NCBI GenBank assembly: GCA_016220085.1
Contig: JACRIN010000033.1
Coordinates: forward strand, 37,942-101,941
Direction of reading: 5' to 3'
DNA from: Planctomycetota bacterium
GTDB lineage: Bacteria; Planctomycetota; UBA1135; GCA-002686595
Length of the DNA stretch: 64,000 nucleotides
Below, piece by piece: positions 1 through 6,629 of this stretch. Position 1 is the first letter of the stretch, and the number at the start of each line of letters is the position of its first letter. The notes beneath the pieces were generated by a model. That model worked only from the letters and a program-made list of their open reading frames with translations, made no database searches and was not told the origin of the DNA. The position numbers were made by a program, and so were the translations under genes.

Positions 1-528
1 CGGCGAAACCGCGGACACCAACTGCTCGCGTTCGAGCGTCGCGACGCGTGCGAGCAAGCGTGCGCGCTCGGCCTCGAGATTCGCCGCGTGCGCGACGAGA
101 TGCGGCCGCTCGGCTTCGAGGTTCGCGACGTGGCCGCGCAGGTGCTCTCGCTCCGCCAGCAACTCGGCGCGCACCACGCGGTGCTCGCGGACCTGGCGGC
201 GCAGCGCTTCGAGTTCGTCGACGCCCGCCTCGAAGAGCTCGTGCTCGACCGCGCGTCGCAACTCGGCGAGCGGCACGACCGAGCAGCGCGGACACGTCTT
301 GCAGCCGGGAACGAGTTCGCCGGTGAGCAGGCCGCGTCGCACGCGCGTGCTCTCCGGACCCGCGAGGATCGCTTCGAGCGAGCGCTCGCCGAGGTTGCCG
401 ACGACCTCACCGCGGCAGCAGAGCTCGACGTTGCCGTTCGCGCGGACGTAGACGAACGACCACGGATCGGTGCACAGCCGCGTCTCGCCGGGGCCGGGTG
501 TGCGGCAGAACGTCAGCTTCGCGCTCAT
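1..528 (-). CDS. SPASM-domain protein with coiled-coil tail (partial, continues past left edge)
   Basis: The frame is open from an ATG at 528 to base 1, so only the N-terminal 176 residues are visible. It begins directly with a SPASM-type auxiliary cluster domain and has no radical SAM barrel. Visible elements are a Cys at residue 8, C-T-D-P-W (Cys about 19), N-V-E-L-C-C (Cys about 37-38), a G-N-L-G-E-R-S-L turn, and C-K-T-C-P-R-C (about 76-82), a pattern known from Fe-S ligation. From about residue 90 it becomes an Arg/Glu/Leu-rich coiled coil with near-perfect 14-residue repeats containing A-N-L-E-A-E-R. Its ATG overlaps the TGA of the radical SAM gene (ATGA), so the two are translationally coupled and probably act as one enzyme split over two chains. 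The substrate is unknown and the true length cannot be seen. Confidence 0.8.
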   Translation of the reverse strand, partial: MSAKLTFCRTPGPGETRLCTDPWSFVYVRANGNVELCCRGEVVGNLGERSLEAILAGPESTRVRRGLLTGELVPGCKTCPRCSVVPLAELRRAVEHELFEAGVDELEALRRQVREHRVVRAELLAEREHLRGHVANLEAERPHLVAHAANLEAERARLLARVATLEREQLVSAVSP

Positions 529-1292
529 CGCAGCGCGTCCTCCAACGCGTCCACCAGGCCCGGCTGGACGAAGAACGCGAGCCCGAGCTCCGCCGCCAAC
601 GCGCGCGTCTCGGCGAGCGTTTCGAGCGCCCGCCGCGGATCACCCTCGGCCGGATGGCGAAAGCGGACCGCGCCGGCGGGCTCCGGATAGCGCTCCATGT
701 TGACGACGCCGAGCGCGTGGGCTCCGTGGCGTTTCACCCAGCGAACGAGCTCCGGGAGTCCGGGCAGCGTGAGATCGGTCAGCGTGCAACCGATGTTGAG
801 GTAAGGCGGCTCGCGGCGCGCGCGGCGACACGTTTCGTGGAGTCGCGCGAGGTTCTCCTCGATTCGCTCGAGTCGCACGCCGCGGCGGAGCTTGGCGAGC
901 AGCTCGGCGTCCGCGGAGTCGCAACTGATCTCGAGCGAGCGAAAGCGCGAGAGCACGTCGAGCTCGTCGTCCGACAGTGGCTTCGTCAGGTTGGTGTTGA
1001 GCGTCAACTCGAAGCCGCGCTCGAGCAAGCGCCTCGCCGTGCGACTCCAGTGCGGCAGCATCGTCGTTTCGCCGTTGCCCGACAGGCGGACTTCGAGCGG
1101 ATGCTGGCGCGCGACGAGTTCGAGCAGCGCGTCGTCGGAGAGCTCGAGATCCCGGCCGGCGTACCACGGCTGGCTCACGCCGCAGTACACGCAACGCGCA
1201 TTGCAGCGCGACGTGAGCTCGACCCAGAACGTCCTCGGCCGCACGCGCGTCGCGAGCAGCTCCACGATCGCCGAATCCTCTCGCGGTTCCAT
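525..1292 (-). CDS. Radical SAM protein (short, lacking its own SPASM domain)
   Basis: This 255-residue protein carries the radical SAM signature C-N-A-R-C-V-Y-C (Cx3Cx2C) about 30 residues from the start, preceded by W-V-E-L-T-S-R. A G-N-G-E-T motif resembles the SAM-binding GGE element, and N-T-N-L-T follows on the next strand. I chose the ATG at 1292, which gives a normal spacing to the cluster motif; the longer open frame upstream is low-complexity. The C-terminus ends soon after the barrel, and the auxiliary-cluster domain is supplied by the next gene through an ATGA overlap. The family makes a 5'-deoxyadenosyl radical, typically for peptide or small-molecule modification. The substrate cannot be told from the sequence. 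Confidence 0.88.
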   Translation of the reverse strand: MEPREDSAIVELLATRVRPRTFWVELTSRCNARCVYCGVSQPWYAGRDLELSDDALLELVARQHPLEVRLSGNGETTMLPHWSRTARRLLERGFELTLNTNLTKPLSDDELDVLSRFRSLEISCDSADAELLAKLRRGVRLERIEENLARLHETCRRARREPPYLNIGCTLTDLTLPGLPELVRWVKRHGAHALGVVNMERYPEPAGAVRFRHPAEGDPRRALETLAETRALAAELGLAFFVQPGLVDALEDALR

Positions 1293-1394
1293 GGCGGCAC
1301 CTCGCGCGCGCACCGGGCTCCCGGGCGGGTCGCGGGCGATCGCGATGCTACCACCTCGGTCCGAGGCGCTCGCCTCGACTCCCCCCAAGGGTAA

Positions 1395-1469
1395 CGGGGA
1401 CATCGACGACTATCGGGGACACCGGGGACACCGGCGGCACGCGACGCGAGCACGCGAGCACGCGAGCGG
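1395..1469. repeat. Short direct repeats in intergenic DNA
   Basis: Between the radical SAM gene and the octahaem cytochrome there are three copies of CGGGGACA (1395-1402, 1414-1421, 1423-1430). They are followed by three tandem 8-bp units GCGAGCAC, GCGAGCAC, GCGAGCGG (1446-1469). I cannot assign a function. They could be a degraded extragenic repeat or simple slippage products. Confidence 0.4.
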
Positions 1470-1515
1470 CAAGTCCGAGTCAGTCGGGCGCGCGGCGACG
1501 TCCCGCGGCGCCGAA

Positions 1516-3384
1516 TCACTCGCCGATCGAGATCACGTGCTCGCTCTGCAAGTCGAGCAGCGCCCGCACGCGCGCGAGATCGACCGCGCCGCGACGGTCG
1601 AGCAGGAGCTCGGGCGGCGCGGAGCGCGCGAAGTCCGCGAGCAGCCGCGGCGCGGCGGCGACGAGCTCGCGCAGCGCGGCCGCGCGGCGCTCCACCGGCG
1701 CGAGCGGATCGTAACTCGCGAGCGGCTCGCCGAGTCCGAGCCCCGCCGCGCCGTCGAGCGCGACCAACGCGCGGCGCGCAAGCGTGCGGATCGCCGGATA
1801 GCCGTCGCCGAGCGCGATCACGAGCTGCGCGGACGCCCACGCCTTGCCATGCGCGTCGAGCGCCGAATCGGCGCGCCCGAACGCCTTCGCGTACACCGCG
1901 CGTTGCACCGCGTCGCCCGCATGCAAGGACGCGAGCGCCTCCGGCACTTCGAGCGGAGCGCCGTCGGGTCGCGAGCGCGGCGAGACGTAGCGCTCGCCCC
2001 ACCACTCGCGCATCCGCTCGGCGAGCCACGCCGCGCTCTCGTCCAAGTGGCACTGCGCGCACGCGTTCGGCCGGCCGCCTTCGACGTCGCGCGCGACGTC
2101 CGGCGACTCGACGCGGTGGCTGCGATGGATGTCGACGATGCCGTACACCATTCGCGGCATGTGGCATTCGAGGCAGCGCGAGCCCGCGGACTCCGGCGCG
2201 TGGTGCGTGTGCGCGGCGAGCGCGTCGGCGTCGCGCGCGATCTCCGAGTGGCACTGCGTGCACGCACGGTCGCCGCGGAACTCGGGCTCGATCATCCCGC
2301 TCGGATCGCCGGAGTGCATGCGGTGACACGTGTTGCACGAGAAACGGTCGGACACCGCGCACGGCGACTGCGTCACGCCGAGGTACTCGTACGCCGAGAG
2401 GCGCGCGGTGCCGTCGCTCCAAAAGCGCCGGCGGAAGAGCTCCGGGTTGGTCGCGTCGACCGACGGCGTCTCGCGCCGCACCGGCACGACGTGGCCCGCG
2501 AGCGAATCGCCGGGCCGGAACGTCGGGCCGGACGCGAGGAACTCCCAGAGCTTCTCCGGCGGATCGGGCAGGCGCTGCGAGTGGCATTGACCGCAGACCG
2601 CATTCGCCTGCGCCGCGGGGAGCTCGCGCGGATCGAGCGCGCCCCCGAGCTTCGCGAAGCCGAGGTCGACCCGCCACTTCGCGAGCGGCCCGCGCTGCTC
2701 GGCGACGTGCGTCTCGCCGGGACCGTGGCAGCTCTCGCACGCGATGCCGAGCTCCTCCACCTTGGTGTCGAAGGTCGGCGGCTCGGCCGGCGCGCGCTCC
2801 GCCGCGCCGCGCAACCGAGGCATCGGTCCAGTGTTGTGGCAGAAGACGCAGTTCTCGTTCCACGTCGCGGCGTGCGCGCCCCAATCGTCGCGGTCGGGCT
2901 CGAGGAACACCGCGTTCAGGTGCGACCAACGCCCGTCGACCGCGTGCCAGACGAGCGGTAGCCGTCGGAACGAGTGCGTTCCGTCGTCGACGAGCTCGAA
3001 GTACTGCTGGTACCGATGCGAGCCGACGCACAACGCGACCTCGGCGGTGCGCGCGGGCTCGCCGCCGTACGCGGGCAGCTCGAAGAAGAAGCGTCCGTCG
3101 CGCTCGAACGGCCGGGCGCGCGCGCCGAACAGCAGGACCTCGACGCCATCGAAACGGCCGAGCACGCTCTCGCGCGTCGGCAGCGTCGTCATCGTCGAGT
3201 GATAGGTCTTGCGCCAGCTCTCCCAGCGCTCCGCGTGGCAGTTGCGGCACGTCCGAGAGCCTTCGAAGTCGCGCGCCCGCTCGACCAGCGCGTTCTCCGG
3301 CGGCGCGCGGCGCGAATCGAACCCCCACGCGCACACCAGCACGACGGCGAGCAACGCGGCGACGACGACGAACAGACGCTTCAC
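1516..3384 (-). CDS. Octahaem c-type cytochrome, membrane-anchored
   Basis: This 622-residue exported protein begins with a hydrophobic N-terminal helix (residues 2-21), suggesting a signal anchor or signal peptide. Eight CXXCH haem c sites are present: CRNCH (46-50), CVFCH, CESCH, CGQCH, CNTCH, CTQCH, CLECH and CAQCH. The last haem lies near residue 400. The remaining third is Ala/Leu/Arg-rich and helical, resembling HEAT/TPR-type scaffolds. The spacing and the C-H-G-P-G-E motif after haem 3 resemble cytochrome c554-like multihaem proteins. It probably carries electrons in the periplasm or on the cell surface; the redox partner is unknown. The thioredoxin gene lies upstream on the same strand, 46 bp away, so co-transcription is possible. 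Confidence 0.9.
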   Translation of the reverse strand: MKRLFVVVAALLAVVLVCAWGFDSRRAPPENALVERARDFEGSRTCRNCHAERWESWRKTYHSTMTTLPTRESVLGRFDGVEVLLFGARARPFERDGRFFFELPAYGGEPARTAEVALCVGSHRYQQYFELVDDGTHSFRRLPLVWHAVDGRWSHLNAVFLEPDRDDWGAHAATWNENCVFCHNTGPMPRLRGAAERAPAEPPTFDTKVEELGIACESCHGPGETHVAEQRGPLAKWRVDLGFAKLGGALDPRELPAAQANAVCGQCHSQRLPDPPEKLWEFLASGPTFRPGDSLAGHVVPVRRETPSVDATNPELFRRRFWSDGTARLSAYEYLGVTQSPCAVSDRFSCNTCHRMHSGDPSGMIEPEFRGDRACTQCHSEIARDADALAAHTHHAPESAGSRCLECHMPRMVYGIVDIHRSHRVESPDVARDVEGGRPNACAQCHLDESAAWLAERMREWWGERYVSPRSRPDGAPLEVPEALASLHAGDAVQRAVYAKAFGRADSALDAHGKAWASAQLVIALGDGYPAIRTLARRALVALDGAAGLGLGEPLASYDPLAPVERRAAALRELVAAAPRLLADFARSAPPELLLDRRGAVDLARVRALLDLQSEHVISIGE

Positions 3385-3430
3385 GCCCGGCGAGGATAGC
3401 GCGCGCGACGTCGAGCGGCGCGAGGCCGCA

Positions 3431-4288
3431 TCAAGGGCACAGGAGGATCGAAAGCCGCCGCTGGAACTCGACCACCCAGGGGTGCTCGAAGCCGAGCACC
3501 TCGAACACCTCGACCAGCGCCTTGCGCGGCGCGCCGTTGTCGAAGCGCAGATCGCGTTCGGCGACGCGCCAGAGCACGTTGAGCCCGCGCTCGTGCTCCC
3601 CCGCCGCGACCAGCGACTTGCCGTACTCGAGCTGCAGCGCGAGATCCTCGGGCGCGAGCTCGAGCTTCGCCGCGAGGCCGTCGAGCTCGCTCTTCTTCTT
3701 CGCGAACTCGAAGCGCTGCGTCAGCGCCTTGCCTTCGTCGCTCGCGCGTTCCTCGTCGCTGAGCTTGGCTTCGACGAGCTGGGCTTCCTCGAGCTTGCCC
3801 GCGTCGATCAAGAGCTTCGCGAGCAGGAAGCGCGCCTTCGCGTCGCCGTGCTGGACGCGCAGGTGATCCTTCAACAACTTCAGCGCGTCGTCGCGCCGGC
3901 CCGCTTCGTCGAGCTTCTTCGCGTCCGCGAGCACGTCGGTCGGCGCCGGACCGAGGTGCTTCTCCAGGAACGTCTTCACCTGGAGCTCGGGCAACGCGCC
4001 CATGAAGCCGTCGACCGGCCGTCCGGCTTTCATCAGGATCACCGTCGGCACGCTCTGGATGCCGAACGCCTCCGCGAGCTCCGGCGTGCGATCGATGTCG
4101 ATCTTCGCGAGCACGACGCGTCCGGCGTTCTCGGCGACGACCTTGTCGAGCACCGGCCCGAGCGTCTTGCACGGCGCGCACCACGTCGCCCAGAAGTCGA
4201 TCAGCACCGGCGTCGTGCGGGAGCGCTCGACGACGTCTCGCTCGAAGTTCTCGAGGCTCACGGCGACTGCGGCGGGGCTTTGATCCAT
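3431..4288 (-). CDS. Thioredoxin-domain protein with C-terminal helical repeats (CnoX/YbbN-like)
   Basis: The 285-residue protein has an N-terminal thioredoxin fold with the active site W-C-A-P-C (Cys37, Cys40) and a cis-Pro loop S-V-P-T. From about residue 120 come Leu/Ala/Lys-rich helices of TPR type, with motifs such as A-R-F-L-L-A-K-L-L-I-D-A-G-K-L-E-E-A. This architecture is that of the YbbN/CnoX co-chaperone family, which binds unfolding proteins through the tail. I use the ATG at 4288 because the fold starts about 13 residues later; an upstream extension would be low-complexity. No signal peptide is seen, so it is probably cytoplasmic. It sits between the cytochrome b562-like gene and the octahaem cytochrome, all on the minus strand. 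Confidence 0.88.
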   Translation of the reverse strand: MDQSPAAVAVSLENFERDVVERSRTTPVLIDFWATWCAPCKTLGPVLDKVVAENAGRVVLAKIDIDRTPELAEAFGIQSVPTVILMKAGRPVDGFMGALPELQVKTFLEKHLGPAPTDVLADAKKLDEAGRRDDALKLLKDHLRVQHGDAKARFLLAKLLIDAGKLEEAQLVEAKLSDEERASDEGKALTQRFEFAKKKSELDGLAAKLELAPEDLALQLEYGKSLVAAGEHERGLNVLWRVAERDLRFDNGAPRKALVEVFEVLGFEHPWVVEFQRRLSILLCP

Positions 4289-4493
4289 GGTTGGGCTCGG
4301 TGCGGCGACGGAGGGAGAAACCGACCGCGTATCGATATCAAACCGAGCGCTCCCGCGCCAACCGAGCACGCGGCGCCGAGTTCGCTCCGTCGAAACGCAC
4401 GACGCGCGCGCCCGCGCCGTCCTCGGTCGGAACGCGAGCCCGCGCGTCGCGAGTGCGTCGGCCCGCAGCGAACTCCGGAGTCGACTCAGGAGC

Positions 4494-5009
4494 TCACTTG
4501 TGCTTGCCGCCGCGCTCGTGTCCCTCTTCCTCTTCTTCCTGGTACTTGTCGTGGCCCGCCTTCTTGAGGCCCATCAGCTTGTTCTTGAGGATCTCGTCGG
4601 CGTCCTCGAACTTGCCGTCGAGCACGGCGATCTCGGCGTCGCACGCGAGCTTGATCGCCTCCGCGAGCATCTTGCGGTAGCCGACGACGAACTCGGGGCG
4701 TTGCTTCTCGTCGATCTTCGCGGTCATCGGCGGCGTCAACGCCTTCGCGACGACCGCTTCACGTTGGAACTTGCTGAGCGCCTCGAGCGCGGCGTCGCGG
4801 TTGTCCGCGGTGATGCCGCCGCGGCCGAGCGACTTCAGCGCGGCGTTCATCTCGCTCATCGCTGCTTCGAGCTGCTCGTCGGCGGCGACGGAACCCGACG
4901 CGGCCGCGTCGACGCGCGAAAGCGAGGTCCAGAGCACCGCGCAGAGCGGCGCGGCGACGAGGAGGCTCAGGGTGAGGACACGACCGGAACGGGACGCAGC
5001 GCGACGCAT
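4494..5009 (-). CDS. Cytochrome b562-like exported four-helix-bundle protein
   Basis: The 171-residue protein has a signal peptide (R-R then a hydrophobic stretch at about 11-28, cleavage probably near A-A-A, 35-37). The mature part matches the b562 pattern: L-E-A-A-M-S-E-M-N at its start gives a candidate Met haem ligand (Met51), L-T-P-P marks the loop after helix 2, and A-G-H-D-K-Y near the end gives the His ligand (His153), about 102 residues later. This is close to the Met7/His102 spacing of E. coli cytochrome b562. A C-terminal tail rich in Glu, His and Lys follows the bundle and is not part of the usual fold. I chose the ATG at 5009 because it begins the signal peptide. Haem binding is inferred from the motifs. 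Confidence 0.75.
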   Translation of the reverse strand: MRRAASRSGRVLTLSLLVAAPLCAVLWTSLSRVDAAASGSVAADEQLEAAMSEMNAALKSLGRGGITADNRDAALEALSKFQREAVVAKALTPPMTAKIDEKQRPEFVVGYRKMLAEAIKLACDAEIAVLDGKFEDADEILKNKLMGLKKAGHDKYQEEEEEGHERGGKHK

Positions 5010-5595
5010 CGAAACGGAACTCCAGAAGGGGGACGGGGAGGAAGCGGTGGACGGGGTGCTCACGCGGGACCGAGATCGGAGTTCGACCCGCGCCGCGCGA
5101 GGAGCGGCAGATTCTGCGAACGCTCGCGGCCGCGCGCCACGTTCTCCCCGCGGACCGTCGAGGTCCGCGCGTCGAGCCGGGGACCGTCGACGTCCGCGCG
5201 TCGAGGCGGGGGCCGCCGCGGTCCGCGAGTCGAGTCGAGGACCGTTGCCGTCTGCGCGTCGACTCGGAGACCGTCGCGGCCCGCACGTCGAGGCAGAGCT
5301 CACGGCGTTCAGGGCGTCGAGTCGCGGACAGGAAGGGTCCGCGCGCCGAGCACACGCCGAAACGAAGGAGCTGGAACCCGCCGCCGGACCTTTGGTCACG
5401 CAAATCATTCCGACTCCGTTCCGGCCGCGCGGATCCGCAGTTTGGACGCTCCCCGCGCCACCGGCGAGGCGCGTGGGGGCTCGATCTCGCAGTCGTGGAA
5501 CTCGAATCCCCTGACGGATCGTTCAAGGAAACCGCAAAAGTGCTCAGACCGAGCGCCCGCGCGGACCGAAACCCCTCGCGTGCTCGCTTGCGAGA
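5010..5595. other. Divergent intergenic region between cytochrome b562-like gene and pilin operon
   Basis: These 586 bp lie between two divergently transcribed genes and should hold both promoters. Open frames across it are Arg/Ser-rich and look non-coding. The most visible structure is the 29-bp tandem repeat at 5154-5298. The stretch at about 5395-5575, next to the pilin operon, is less GC-rich than its surroundings and is the likelier promoter area. I could not fix a -35/-10 pair. Confidence 0.5.
5154..5298. repeat. 29-bp imperfect tandem repeat, five copies
   Basis: A unit beginning ACCGTCG or a close variant starts at 5154, 5183, 5212, 5241 and 5270, exactly 29 bp each time. Most units continue with a GTCCGCGCGTCGA-like core. 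Copies three to five carry substitutions but no length change. Degraded copies may extend on either side. The array sits in the divergent intergenic region upstream of the pilin operon. Confidence 0.7.
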
Positions 5596-6006
5596 GTGAT
5601 CGGAGAGCTGCGCTTGGCTCGTGAAGTCCACAAGCGTGGACGGCGCGCGGGCTTGACGTTGGTCGAGGCCGCGATCGCGAGCACGATCATCGCGACCGTG
5701 CTGATCGCGGCGGCCGCGGGCTTCGGCGCGAGTCTGAAAGGCGTCGATCGCTCGAAGTCGATCAGCCGCGCGACCGTATTCCTCGAGACCGTGCTCGAGG
5801 ACCTTTCGGCGCAGGACTACGACGCGTTGCTCGCGCTCAACGGCAATCAGTTCTTCGATCAGACCAACGCCGCGGTCTCGAAGTACGGCGTCACGCTGAC
5901 CGTGTTCCAGGCGCAACTCGACCTGCTGCAGGTGCGAGTCGTCGTGCGCGACCTCGACACGAACGACGTGATCGCGAGCGTGACGACGCAGAGGTGCCGC
6001 CGATGA
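5596..6006 (+). CDS. Type IV pilin-like (pseudopilin) protein with prepilin leader
   Basis: The protein is 136 residues if the GTG at 5596 is used. It has a basic leader ending in R-R-A-G followed by L-T-L-V-E and a long hydrophobic helix. This is the class III prepilin signature: cleavage after Gly, Glu at +5. The globular part is short, as in minor pseudopilins of the GspH/I or PilV type. A TTG at 5614, preceded by GGAGAG with 6-nt spacing, is an alternative start that still keeps the leader. The stop overlaps the start of the next pilin gene (ATGA). A prepilin peptidase and assembly ATPase would be needed but are not in the window. Confidence 0.85.
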   Translation: MIGELRLAREVHKRGRRAGLTLVEAAIASTIIATVLIAAAAGFGASLKGVDRSKSISRATVFLETVLEDLSAQDYDALLALNGNQFFDQTNAAVSKYGVTLTVFQAQLDLLQVRVVVRDLDTNDVIASVTTQRCRR

Positions 6007-6629
6007 TCCGCGTCCGCTCGCGCTCTCGACGCGCCGGCTACACGCTGCTCGAGACCGTCGCCGCCGTCGCGGTGTTCATGGTCGTCTGGTACTCGCTCGG
6101 AATGGCGATGCGCATGGGCAGCGAATCGCAGCGGCTCGTCTCGCGCGGCGCCGAGGAGAATCGCGACCTGCGCGAATCGATCGGACTCTTGACCGACGAG
6201 TTGCGCTCGAGCACCGACTCGTCGATCGCGATCGCGACGCTTGCAGACGGCAATCACTCGCTGACGTTCATGGTGCCGATCGATGTCGCCGGCGTCGCGG
6301 ATTGGGGCGTCTACGACAAGTCGCTCGGTCCCCTGCCGGCGGATCGGAACCGCGCCGACTGGCAGTTGCGCTACACGGTCGCCGATGTCGACGTCGGCGG
6401 CGGAGTGATCGAGAAACAGCTCGTGCGCGAGATCCTCGACGATCTCGGCGCGGTGCAGAAACAGACCACGTTGGCTCGAGGGCTGCGCGCCGGGGGTGGC
6501 GCGCAGTCGGGCTTGCGGGTCGTGCAGGTGGGCGCAGTGTGGGAGCTCACGCTCACCACGACCGGCGCGCATGGCGTCAGCCAAGGGGAGAACGAGGTAT
6601 TCCATGTTCGGACTCGCAACGACGACTGA
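6003..6629 (+). CDS. Prepilin-type N-terminal cleavage protein (minor pilin, PilW/GspJ-like)
   Basis: The 208-residue protein begins with a basic leader R-S-R-R-A-G followed by Y-T-L-L-E and a hydrophobic helix, again a class III prepilin signal with Glu at +5. The remaining ~180 residues are a soluble domain of alternating strands. Size and second position in the operon fit a PilW/GspJ-type minor pilin. I chose the ATG at 6003 because it overlaps the preceding TGA as ATGA; a GTG three codons upstream is possible. Its end overlaps the next gene by 26 bp, so the set is one operon. Confidence 0.85.
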   Translation: MIRVRSRSRRAGYTLLETVAAVAVFMVVWYSLGMAMRMGSESQRLVSRGAEENRDLRESIGLLTDELRSSTDSSIAIATLADGNHSLTFMVPIDVAGVADWGVYDKSLGPLPADRNRADWQLRYTVADVDVGGGVIEKQLVREILDDLGAVQKQTTLARGLRAGGGAQSGLRVVQVGAVWELTLTTTGAHGVSQGENEVFHVRTRNDD

